A DNA stretch of 64,000 nt from Flaccisagitta enflata. Taxonomy: Eukaryota; Chaetognatha; Sagittoidea; Aphragmophora. The DNA lies in NCBI GenBank assembly GCA_965153355.1, contig OZ231128.1, positions 37,572,001 through 37,636,000 on the forward strand, read 5' to 3'. The translations under genes were made by a program, and so were the position numbers. The notes under the pieces were generated by a model. It worked only from the letters and a program-made list of their open reading frames with translations, was not told the origin of the DNA and ran no database searches. Position 1 is the stretch's first letter. Each line of letters begins with the position of its first letter. Below are positions 1-49,364 of this stretch, piece after piece.

Positions 1-30617
<30,617 letters not shown>

Positions 30618-30791
30618 CGCGCGTGTCCGGATGAAACTCGGTGTTAAGCAAAACAATGCATCACTGCAGTTGTTGCAGGATTTGTCAATGTGGCAAAATG
30701 AAATGGACGAACGAGAAATCTCGTAATGATGAAAATGTGTTGGGAAGGGATGGTAGAATAAGACAAAAAATTGTTCCACATGATGGGACGA

Positions 30792-31001
30792 TTAACTTGA
30801 AGTAACATTCATGGCTCCTCTTGTTTCATTGATCTTTTTCCAACACTCGTATTGGCCATATACAAATGTACTTTCTTGTATCGACTTCTTTTTGTGTCTC
30901 TTGCACTTAACTCCTCGCGACCTCGCCTCCTTCAGTTCATATCCGTATTTCCTATCATTTTCTTGTTTTCGTTCCTCTCTTTTTTTTTTCCAGGATTCCA
31001 A
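30792..31001 (-). CDS. Candidate terminal exon, Lys/Arg/Glu-rich
   Basis: Open frame of about 69 codons ending in TAA at 30794-30792. It contains LESWKKKREERKQENDRKYG and KESTFVYGQYECWKKINE-like text (IQESTFVYGQYECWKK). A possible acceptor is ACAAAAG with an upstream pyrimidine run. It may be the last exon of the 35-37 kb gene, which would need an intermediate exon because phases differ. Alternatively it could be a short separate gene. Confidence 0.4.
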   Translation of the reverse strand: MESWKKKREERKQENDRKYGYELKEARSRGVKCKRHKKKSIQESTFVYGQYECWKKINETRGAMNVTSS

Positions 31002-31168
31002 CTTTTGTTTTATCAAAGAGGAAAGGAGGAGATAGAAGACACGCAACAAGACATTTGGCGCCAATGAATCCTTTTTTTTTTTTTGCAGTGCCGACCTTTC
31101 TAATGCATCCTTGCCTTAACGTGTATATGACAATAGCATGAGAAATGAGGTGGATGAGAAATAAGGTG

Positions 31169-31171
<3 letters not shown>

Positions 31172-31259
<88 letters not shown>
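31172..31259 (+). repeat. (GA)n
   Basis: Pure GA run. Confidence 0.97.
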
Positions 31260-31261
<2 letters not shown>

Positions 31262-31650
31262 CAGAATGACACTGACAGATTGACAGACTGAAACACAAAA
31301 GCAAAACCTAAAAAACATAAGGACGAATAACAAATGAGACTAAAGAGTACTGCAAGGCTTGATTTGGAACTTCGTTATGACGTCATTTTTGCCAGGAAAC
31401 TGATCTCTTGAAAGCAAGGTAAGGTCGCCTTTGTCCTGCTGCAGTCGCAACTTCAAGTTCAAGTGGAGAAAAAAAAAAACAAGTCCGATTGGACAACTCG
31501 ATTCGTAATCTGCGTTTGGAAGAGGGATAATGAACAGATGGACGGACAAAGAGATGGATTGACGGACGACGGACGGAAGGATGGACGGTCAGACACTCTT
31601 ATTGGGATGCGGTATCGCATCTAAAAAGAGATAAAGGAACAGAGAGCATG

Positions 31651-32003
31651 AGAATACAACGAATGGAAGGGCCGATAGCTCGAGCAGCACCCCCTACAAC
31701 CCATACAGGAGGTGCTATGTGGCCATGTAAGGTAACAATCGAAAGCTCATGTGATTAAAAGTGGCGCCATCAAGACGAATTTTCAATTTCAACCAAGATA
31801 CAGGTTTCAAAAGGGGTCTAAATCAACCTTTTTTGAACACCTCTGAAAATCGCAAATCTATACTTCTTACGCCGAATTTTGAAAATCGCCCTGATGGCGC
31901 CACGTTTATTCACAATTTCACATGACCTCTTGATTGATGGCCAAAAAGCACCTCTCATATGAGCTGTAGGGGATACTACTAGCCGCTACTCTCGTTGTAT
32001 TTT
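31651..32003. mobile_element. Fold-back MITE
   Basis: AATACAACGA / TCGTTGTATT ends, then AGTGGCGCCATCA / TGATGGCGCCACG and AGCACCCCCTACAAC / GCTGTAGGGGATAC arms. Confidence 0.6.
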
Positions 32004-32364
32004 TAAGCTGTCAGTAGAGAAGAAAGTTAAAGATAAAAAAAGCAAACCAATGAAAAGGTCTGACCGTTAGAAATTTGATAATGAAGGATATTTCCGTATT
32101 TTGTTTTTCTTTTTTTACAAACTACGAGCTTTTCCTGACATTGGTAAACGGATGGTATGGATCAAGTTATCAACAACACCGGTTTAGAAATCTATCGCTT
32201 GACTTTTTGGGAAGAAGATATTCATGGTCATGGATCATGTCAACTATCCTGGGTAAAAAAGAAACCGAACACAAACGAATAAATTGGAATAATGGAATTC
32301 AGATCAGATAGGCTGGCACAGAAAAAAAGATTTTCGGCATTGCACGATCCATCGGATGAAGACG

Positions 32365-32367
<3 letters not shown>

Positions 32368-32433
<66 letters not shown>

Positions 32434-32606
32434 TTGATGATGATGATGATGATAATGATGATGATAATGATGATGATGAGGAGGAGAAAATCATGATGAT
32501 GATGAGGATGATGATGATGATGAGGAGGAATTATGATAATGATGACGTTGATGATGATGTAGATGATTATGATAATAATGATGATGATGATGATGATGAT
32601 GATGAC

Positions 32607-32661
<55 letters not shown>

Positions 32662-32759
32662 TTGATGAAATCATTTTAATGATGATGATGTTAATCAAGA
32701 CGATGACAATGATGAATTATGATGATGATGATGATGTAGATGATTCTGATAAAACTAAA

Positions 32760-32798
<39 letters not shown>

Positions 32799-32799
32799 T

Positions 32800-32875
<76 letters not shown>
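32368..32875 (+). repeat. (GAT)n region
   Basis: About 500 bp of GAT with interruptions; gives artefact poly-Asp, poly-Met and poly-His frames. Confidence 0.95.
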
Positions 32876-33198
32876 CAATCATACTGCTAATGCTAACAAA
32901 TATGAAAAGTATAAAGGTTTGACGGAAAGAGAATAATTAAATGACTGCACGTCTACCCCTAAAAGGTAAAAAAGGAAAAAAACGACAAAGGAAAAAAAAA
33001 GATGGATTGCTTGGCTTTACCCTAAATAAATCTTCTGAATTTCAATCTCTCGATGTTTAATTAAATGGGGAAGAAGAGGAAAAGTACAAACAAATCCGAA
33101 TCTTGACACGAAATAGGCAAGTGGAAACGAGAAAATTTACAAGAGGCCATCATCATCAACTTACCAATAGGGAGGGGGGATGGCGGTCGTAGGAGTAG

Positions 33199-33199
<1 letters not shown>

Positions 33200-33281
<82 letters not shown>
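33200..33281 (+). repeat. (GA)n
   Basis: GA run followed by GACA-like units. Confidence 0.97.
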
Positions 33282-33446
33282 GGAAAGACAGACAGACAGC
33301 CGGACAGAAAGAGAAACAGACAGAGAAAAAGATCAAGAGAGAAAGATCGACAAAGACAGAAACAGACAGATGAAATAAGAATCATAAGAGAGATCGGGAA
33401 ATGGATAAAATAAGAGCTTGGCGATCACTATTGACAATCATGATTA

Positions 33447-34029
33447 CAGTTGAACCCCGCTCCAACAGACCCGCTTTAACTTAATTCTGCCATTAACAGA
33501 CATTAATTCTTGGTCCCTTCAACCTACTACATGAATTAAAAAAAAAGACGCACCTTTTCATTTGCTGATAAAACTGACTCAAAAAGTGTTAAAAAAATTT
33601 TTTAGAGGAGGTGATGTTGAAGATTTTCAAATTATCTTTCATTCTAGACCACTCCCAGATCTGTATCTTCGACGGTTTAGGAGCTAGAGCTCTCTAAAGT
33701 GAAACACCATTTTGCTGAATTGCATCTTTTTCAAAGGAACTGCAAAAACAAATTTGGCAACATTTTTACTCAAACTAATGCCATTTCTAAACGAAAAAAG
33801 ATAGAGATACCAGATTGGCGCCAAATGAAAGAGTTTTTCAAGAGCTTCAAAATGGTTTAATTAGTTTTTTTGATTTTCAATGGCGTAATTAGCCATTCAA
33901 AAGTGCGTCTTTTTTTTAAATTCATATAGTATAAGTTATCTTATTTTCTTTGTTCACTATAACAGAATTCCATCTATAACAGATAAAATTTGTTGGTCCC
34001 TTGAAATCCGTTGAAGCGGGATTCAACTG
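33447..34029. mobile_element. CAGTTGAACCCCGC element, 583 bp
   Basis: Left CAGTTGAACCCCGCTCC, right GAAGCGGGATTCAACTG, TA on both sides. The interior resembles 12300-12480 (CCATTTCTAAACGAAAAAAG). Confidence 0.82.
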
Positions 34030-34301
34030 TACACTATTCATTTCCTCCCTTTCCATTTTATGCTGGGTGCACGTGGCCGGGCTCGATTAGCCAATTTTTG
34101 GTCCGTCGGTCAGTTAGTCCGCCAATCTGTCCATCACATCAGTCTTTTTGTTCGTCCGTCGGTCACCAAGTTCTTTGCTGGGATTTATGGTCGATCCTAT
34201 CTTTTTAATATGCAACTTATTTTTTGCTTCTCATTTCTTCAATGCCTTCAATCCCTCTTCTTTGTCACATTTTCCTTTTTGAAATTGCTGTTTGAAGTTA
34301 A

Positions 34302-34446
34302 AACAAGGCCGTATATACGACAGCATTAGTCGTGGACGGGTAGGCAGGAGCGGAAAATCTTGAAAGGCGACTTTGGGACGGACATACGGAGCGACGGAGC
34401 GACGGACCGAAAAGTAGCTCATACAGTCACGTATCCGCGACTAACA
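34302..34446 (+). mobile_element. HA element, compact
   Basis: AACAAGGCCGTATATACG...AGTCGTGGACGGGTAGGC at the start; GGAGCGACGGAGCGACGG and TATCCGCGACTAACAA at the end. Confidence 0.65.
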
Positions 34447-34707
34447 ATTCAATGTACCAACACCTAAACACGATACGAAGCCGGATCTCTTAACTTGGCC
34501 TTAACTCGGCGTCATGAAACATATTTGTTTCTTTTGGATTAGACAAGTCTAACCTAGATTCAGGACAGCAACTTTTGAAACTGTCAATCACAGAAAATAC
34601 TTAGAATCATGGAATATGCAAGTAAAGCTCTTGTGCCAATTTGATGAATTTCCAACCTGCCAATAAACAAGTCTTCATCACTATATCTCTTTATCTCTCA
34701 TTTTCTG

Positions 34708-34948
<241 letters not shown>

Positions 34949-35191
34949 TTTTCCGTTCCACTTCAAATCTTTTAAGTTTCCCAGGTTTTTTTTTCTCCAT
35001 TCAAAGTTCGTCGGCGAGACGATTGCGTGCTAATGACAAACCTCTTTCCTTTGAATTTCAAACAAATTCCTCGGACAAGCAAAAAAATAAACAAGCAAAA
35101 ACTCGTAAAGATGGATGAGGGCCATGAGCGAGATATAATGAATAGATCTGGTAGTTAGGTGTCATGTTGTGGTCACGAGTTTCCGAATATT

Positions 35192-37721
<2,530 letters not shown>

Positions 37722-38200
37722 CTGCAAAAATGTTACTGTTTGTGAAAGATTTGTGTTCTGCTGCTTCCTCGCTACGTTGCATCGTATCAAAAAGTACAAA
37801 TCAAAACGCCATCAAATGCTACTTCACTGAAAAACATTTGTACATGCTGAATCACCTGAACACTAACTCCACTCGCTACTCGCTACCATGCTTGTTCTCA
37901 CTTGAAAACTTTCGACTGCCTTTCTTCTCTTTTCAATTTGTTGTATTTTTCATGGATGGCATTTTTGTGATTTTCTATCTTTTGTATGGCATTTTCTCGA
38001 TGCGCGCGCCATTCTTTCCAATGCTGCAGAAAAAAAAAGATGAGTTAAAAACAACTGGGGCAAAACATAAGTGGTCTGATGCGTTCTACGCTTTGTCTGT
38101 TTGTACCTGCCCAGTGCCCAACCGTCCGCAACGAAATTGCGATGCTTGGTTTTATATCTCGCCCATGGTAAAAACTAAATAGCAGCCCAAAGGCAGTAAG

Positions 38201-38990
38201 TGGTCAGCGGTACCCGTGCCCTGCTTGAGTAGGAAGTGATGAAGGTTGAGAGGGAGCAGGGCAGCGGCCCCGAAGGGGACGAAGTCCTGTAGAACACAGG
38301 GGGAATCTGTCCGTCCGTCCATCCGTTCATCCGTCCGTCCGTCCTGTTTGCCTTCCTTCTGTCCAGGATGCCCTGTTATTCAAATTTTCATTGAATATCA
38401 AGGAGAACTGACAAAAGGCAGAATATGGACAATGGTACCCTTGCCATTTTTGTATAGTTTGTAGGTTAAGTTGAGGCAGGAGCAGGCCAGGATCTGGGTC
38501 TCTGAGGCCAGAATCTGGGTCTCAGAGACCAATTTCTTGGTCTCAGAGGCAAGGATTTCAGTTTCTGAGGTCAGGATTTGGTCCTCTGAGGCTAGGATTT
38601 AGGTCTTTTAGGCCAGCACCTAGGTCTTGGAGGTCAGAATCTGGGTCCCAAAGGTCAGGATCTGGGTCTCTAAGGCTTGGATGTGGGTTTTTGGAGCCAG
38701 AATCTAAGTTTAAGGGGCCAAGATGATAGAACTCAGGCCAGAATTCAGGTTTTCTAGCCAGATAAGGCCCATTTTACCTGGTCTTAGGCCATTTTGCCTG
38801 GATTTGGCCAATTTTGGGCGGATTTGGACCATTTTGCTCGGATTTGGGCCATACAGTTTAGATTTGGGCCCCAAAGGAGACGAAGCTGAGGGTGGGGTGG
38901 GGGGGGATGCACGGACGTACGGACGTACGGACGGACTGACAGATTCCCCCTGTGTTCTACAGGACTTCGTCCCCTTCGGGGCCGCTGCCC
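38201..38990 (+). mobile_element. F element (copy 3)
   Basis: Starts TGGTCAGCGGTACCCGTGCC and ends CCTTCGGGGCCGCTGCCCAAAAA (tail beyond 38990). The arms share GACGAAGTCCTGTAGAACAC in inverted form. The interior is ~21-bp units around AGGTCTCAGAGGCCAGAATC. Confidence 0.75.
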
Positions 38991-39161
38991 AAAAAGCTGG
39001 GATTGAGAAGACCTGCGTGTACTTGATTGTAAATTATGAAATGATCCTTACTCAATACTCATGAATTAAACCAAAATCTCCAAAATGACAAATGTCTTTT
39101 CAACAATGTAATTGTTTTTCCAACCAGTTGTTGGTTGTTCAGTTATTGTTCCATGAATTAC

Positions 39162-39339
39162 CTTAATTCTTCGTTGTTCCTCTCGGCATTCATGACACTC
39201 GAAATGATTCGTCGGTTCAGTTTGTTGCATATGTTTGTTCGTTTGTGATTGCAGCCGCCGATCCTCATTGATCCGGGGCATGAGTTTCAGTTGTTGTTGT
39301 TGTTGTTTTTGTGGTTGTTGTTGTTGTTGTTGTTGTTGT

Positions 39340-39419
<80 letters not shown>

Positions 39420-40291
39420 CCTGCATCTCAATAAGCGCGGCCAAGGAATTCTTTTCTCTCTGTATAGTTTGCTGCTGTATTTGTATCAGTTGATGAGTCT
39501 GTTGTTGTTGAAGCAGGTGTTTCTGTTGTTGCTGTTGAAGCAGCTGTTTCTGTTGTTGATGTGTCTGTCGTTGTTGAAGCAGCTGTTTCTGTTGTTGATG
39601 TTGCTGCTGTATGTGATGTTGGCGATGCGGTCCTCTACGTGATGATTTCGAAGCTCTTATTTCCTTCCCACACCTTTGGCATCTTGGGCTTGGTATTTTG
39701 GGTTCCTCAACGGTGCCCACATTTACTGAAACAAGGCCGGATACACGGCTACCTTAGTCGCTTGCTGGTGGGCATAAGCAGTGTTAGAAAAAGGCTGACC
39801 ATATATTTAGGCAGGAGCAGTAATGCATTAACCGACCATAAACGCTGAAAAAGTAAAAAAAGTAAAGTTTGATGGACAGACCGACTGAGAGATGGACAGA
39901 CCAATGGATGGACGGACAAAGCGGGTTGTAGTGTTGCGTGCATGCGACTAAAAACAGATCTAATGATACCTGGAAACCAATCGCATGGCGGCCTATGATA
40001 GATAATATGCATGTATTCGCTGCAAGAGCCCCAAGTATGCATGGATCAAAGTAGATGTGTATAAAGGATTGTGTATGCCCTACCTTTGAGTTCTCGTCGA
40101 ACTTTCAAAACAAGATCCATCTCTACTCTCATCTCCAGTTGCTTCTTCCATTGACTGGGATCCTTGATTTCGTCGGAAATCATCTGTGGAGTGGAATGAA
40201 ATCATAATTATTCTGGTTCAAAAACTTTCTAGTGTGACAAAAAATGTATGTCTGCATATTCGTCAGTCGTCAGTCGTCAATCTCTATCCCA

Positions 40292-40329
<38 letters not shown>

Positions 40330-41034
40330 TCTCTCTCATTCTTTCTCTTTTAAGCTCAAATCCACAAATGACAAATGTACCGATTGCTTTTGATTTCTAA
40401 GCGATTCTACTTGGCATCGAAAGTCCTTATCTTTCACTTGATAACTTGTCAAATCGAGCGATGAGGAAGAGAAATGATTTTCCGGCAGTTTGACTGTCCG
40501 ATGATCCAGTTTCGATGAAGGAGAAAGAATTCGATTCGAAGAATCTGTAACGGAAGTCGTAGTAATTGTCGTCAAAGTTGACTGTCTATTGGAACCGCCC
40601 GTTAGAGGCAAGAGGGCAGTTTGATACGAGATGCTCTCATCTGCATGTGAAGGATCATCCGCGGCGGAAACGTTCGTGACCGCTGAAGTTGAAATTGGCG
40701 CAGTCGTCGTTGTCAATTTCGTCGACGGCAAGTTTGACGTTGCTAGGGGACAAGGACCCCCTGACGAGAGATTTGGCTCGATAGATTCAGATAAAGATTT
40801 CGTCGACGATGGCGTTGTTAAATTCCAAGTCAACGTGGACGATGACTTTGGTGGCGTCGTTGTTGGCGACAAAGTTGGCAATCTCGCCGTCGACCTCCCT
40901 TCAGATGGCTCAAAAGCCGGGGCTGACAGCCTTGGCGCTGACGATGAAGTCGCATTCTTACATGAGGATTTCTTGCGTTGTTTGCCCTTTGTCTTGGGTC
41001 GTGACGACAATTCTTTTGATGTCTCTGTTGCCAT
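39162..41034 (-). CDS. Unrecognised Ser/Thr- and Gln-rich protein, three exons
   Basis: Exons are 41034-40381 (starts MATETSKELSSRPKTKGKQR; Ser/Thr/Pro-rich), 40183-40084 (MISDEIKDPSQWKKQLEMRV), and 39725-39162. Phases are 0, then 1, as required. Exon 3 starts VGTVEEPKIPSPRCQRCGKE with a CxxC pair, then runs into poly-Gln (CAA codons, plus-strand GTT array). The downstream half reads NHFECHECREEQRRIK with a second CxxC but lies in another frame, because one extra base sits in the Gln tract at about 39339-39341. The donor GTAATT at 39161 suggests further exons. An (AAC)n run just upstream of the ATG (41047-41145) may be 5'UTR. Function unknown. Confidence 0.6.
39290..39420 (+). repeat. (GTT)n coding poly-Gln on minus strand
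   Basis: Read as CAA codons. A single extra T at about 39339-39341 changes frame. Confidence 0.93.
39729..39955 (+). mobile_element. HA element abutting a splice acceptor
   Basis: AACAAGGCCGGATACACGG to TGCATGCGACTAAAAA. On the minus strand its terminal CCGGCCTTGTTT forms the pyrimidine tract of the acceptor (CAG) for the exon starting 39725. Confidence 0.7.
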
Positions 41035-41046
41035 CGTGGTTTTTAA

Positions 41047-41143
<97 letters not shown>

Positions 41144-41145
41144 GC
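41047..41145 (+). repeat. (GTT)n just upstream of the MATETS start
   Basis: About 32 units. In the minus strand the array ends 13 bases before the proposed ATG at 41034. Confidence 0.95.
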
Positions 41146-41149
41146 TGAT

Positions 41150-43200
41150 TGGAAAATACCGCTTCAACTGGCTTTGCTATCATCCTTCTTCTTGGAAAAA
41201 GAATGACAGTTAGTCAATGTATGCTAGTTTGAAAAAATAATTGACTTGAAAATGCCTGTAATGAATCCACCAGCTAAAACAATATCAAAAGAGTTTTCGA
41301 CATCCAGCTCCGGTTGGATAAACTGAGTCTATTGAGACCAGCGCTTGGACGCTATGAGTGAAGGCATTTTTAGTGTTTGACTAAAATTTGAAAAGATTAA
41401 TCGTCTTTTAATCATCGATTTATTATCAATTAAGTCCTTTTACGATGAGATTCCATATCAACGCACAATCACATCAATCATGACTCTTTGTAGTAAAAAC
41501 GCTCATGATAAAAGAAAGAAAAATACCAGAACAATATTCTTATCTGAGGCGCAACCAAGTTTAACAAAGGGTTAACACAATTAGAAATATGAAGGGATCC
41601 TACCGAGAAAATACTATTTTGAATGGGCACTCGATGACATGAGCAGTTATCCTCCAAAAGAAAATACAAGAAAAAGCAATAGAGTTACGATAACGTTCAC
41701 GAAGAGCGGCTTACATAAATCATTACCGATCTTATCTTATTTCAAATTCGAAATATATTAATCAAAATATTAATGATTTGAATTCATTTTTGAATTTCGC
41801 GTTAAATGATCGGTTCCACATTAGCTTCTTATCTCCCTTCCCTTGAAATATTTCAGTGGCTTATCATTTCTTATGTAAGATCATCAAACGCTATGGCACG
41901 ATTCTCCTATATTAAAAAAAACCCAAAATATTGATCATTTTCTTTTGTTCATTCGGTTTTTTTTCCACTCTCGTGCACGCGATTCTGAAAGCGAGTTTGT
42001 CCGTCCGTCAGTTCGTTGTTCCAAGGATCGGTTCGTTTGTCCATATTGGACTCCATAACCTTCGGGTAAAAGAGCGTGTTTCGACCTTACCCACCGCAAA
42101 CAACTAGAATTTCCCCCCCCCCCCCGATTGGTCAAGTGACCGCTTGTCCGCCCCAGATGAAGCTTTGAGGCGATGGCATTAGCACAATTATCTGAATAAT
42201 TTGCACCCTTTTAATTCAGTGGAGGCGAGAAAAAAGAAAAAAAAGGGGGAAAAAAGAAAAAAAGAAAAGGTTGTCATCATGCATCACGTAGTCCGCGATT
42301 TATTCAGTTTAAACTCGAAGGGCTTTAAAAAGAAAAAAAAAGATAAAAAACGGAAAAGTGAAAAAATTCAAATAAATTATCATTTAAAAAAAAACAAGGC
42401 CAAGTAGGCCAATAAGGTGCGACGTGTGGATCGTCGAACGAATGCGTTACCCGACCGACCGACAGACCAACCGACCAACGGACACAGCCAATTATAGAGG
42501 TGCTTTGTCGCACCTAAAAAGATAAGAAGTTCCCTGCGAGCGTTGTCATGACTACAGATCGGAGCGAGCTGTCAAGTACTCGACCTCTTCACCAAAGTGT
42601 CACCCCGGCAGAAACTACGAAACCACAACACAGACCGTTTTACGACCTTTCAATACCCTTATCCTAAGTATGAAGTCACGCTATCACTCAGATATCTATA
42701 TAAAAAAATGCTTCTTGGTCATAAATTGCCTGAATTTCCCATACATTCCAAATTGGCTTAACAAATGATGTGCTATTTCAGATGTTTAGTTTTAGGAAGT
42801 GTGTACGCGAAACCAGAATCATATCAGTCGATCGGTCGGTCGCTCCGTAAACGGTGTTTTCGCCCACGTGGCATTTTTAGCATTTCTGAGCCTGTCGTTT
42901 TTGATCACCAAACCTATCCAAAACTCAGTTGGCTTCTGTGTCTCTGGCAGTGCTTAACCACAGGCAACAGTTCGGTCATGTTCCCTCAGTTGACAGGGAC
43001 CAACAGTCATTATCCACTATAGGCGGATATCCGCTATTGCCAGTATAGAAATTAGAAGAAATCAATCTGAAGGGAATGAATTTTCCTTTCTATTCTATAT
43101 AGCGGGGTGTCACTATATTTGAACGTTAACATCAACGGTAGTTCGTTACTTTTAATTGATTGAGTCACTACTTCGTTACTCTTGAGTCTTGACGGATGCA
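41150..43200. other. Intergenic, no gene seen
   Basis: Between the MATETS gene (minus) and the CCDC81-like gene (plus), a divergent arrangement. Holds a HA-type fragment near 41990-42030, the HA element at 42393, and otherwise AT-rich sequence with no frame I trust. Promoters of both genes should lie here, but no TATA or other motif is convincing. Confidence 0.5.
42393..42520 (+). mobile_element. HA element, short variant
   Basis: AACAAGGCCAAGTAGGCC, then ACCGACCGACAGACC, and the end hairpin GGTGCTTTGTCGCACC followed by TAAAAA. The hairpin sequence differs from other copies but pairing is kept. Confidence 0.55.
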
Positions 43201-43203
43201 AAG

Positions 43204-48292
<5,089 letters not shown>

Positions 48293-48949
48293 CCAAAATA
48301 CCACAATTGAAACATAGAAAAGTTATTGTGGAAAGAATGTTCTTTGAATCATTCAAGTCAGTTTCCGAGATTGATGTAGATTTAATCAGTCGGACATATT
48401 TATAGATGTGAAGCCTGATTTAAAAAAATATTTATTAAGACACCGAATGTTAATTCTTTTCGTGTCCTAATGATAGTAATGAAGAATCCAGAGTTCTTCA
48501 TCGGCTTATATTGCAAGGAACGCGCTTCGAACGTTGAGATGATGTTCACAAAATAGGTGCTGGAGTTTCTTTTCGTATCATGTTTTCTTTTCTAACTGGG
48601 AATACGAATGCGACATGACTACATGCTGGGTAGCTAATGCCTCAATCAACTTTTCAATTTGTATTGTCATGTTCAATATGAGCAAAGCTGTGATTTGATT
48701 CAATTTAGATATAACACAATGTCATAATGGTATTAAATGATGTTACGATTTGTAAACCACATTTTCTTTTGTCTCAAATCAATTACTGATGAAATCAACA
48801 ATAGACATTGTTAAGCTGCTACCCCGTTCTTCCTCCCCTCCTAGTACCACAACTCTACTTACAAAAGAATTTCTTTTCCTTCTTCTTCTTCTTCTTCTTC
48901 CTCTTCCTCTTGTCCTGCTTCTTCTTCTTCCTCTTCTTCTTCGCACCAT

Positions 48950-49310
48950 GCAGGCGGTTGGAGTGGGATAAAGTGGCGGTAGGTGTTTTTACCCATCAGG
49001 GTGGGATTTGATGGACTGTGTAGGTGGATGGAGTGGGATGAAGTGGCGTTAGGTGTTTTTTTCCCATCAGAATGGGATTTGATGGACTGTGTAAGTTGGT
49101 GGAGTGGGAAAAAGTGGCGTTAGGTGTTTTTAGTCGCGGACACGCGACTCTACACCTTGCCGTGTCGGTCGGTCCATCACTTCGTAACATTTTTGAATTG
49201 CGAGCGGGTTTCGCATTACTGCCCCTGCCCAACCGTCCGCGACTGGATTGCCGTGTATCCGGTCTTGTTTTCTCATCAGCGTGGGATTTGATGGACTGCG
49301 CGCCAGGGGG
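48950..49310 (+). repeat. ~75-bp minisatellite, about three units
   Basis: Units share AAGTGGCGTTAGGTGTTTTT, CCCATCAG and GGGATTTGATGGACTG. The third unit is interrupted by an HA element. Confidence 0.8.
49132..49267 (-). mobile_element. HA element inserted in a tandem repeat (filled site)
   Basis: Head AGTCGCGGACACGCGACTCT, tail GTCCGCGACTGGATTGCC and ATCCGGTCTTG. It interrupts the third unit of the ~75-bp repeat at 48950-49310. Two neighbouring units lack it, so the boundaries are well defined within a T run. Confidence 0.8.
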
Positions 49311-49364
49311 ATGAAATGCTTTGCTGTTTGACGCAATCAAAAAAGTGATTGGCATGGCCACTAG

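Noticed and set aside
32292-32936. 214-codon poly-Asp/poly-Met frame
   Set aside because: Translation of (GAT)n; no splice context or conserved sequence.
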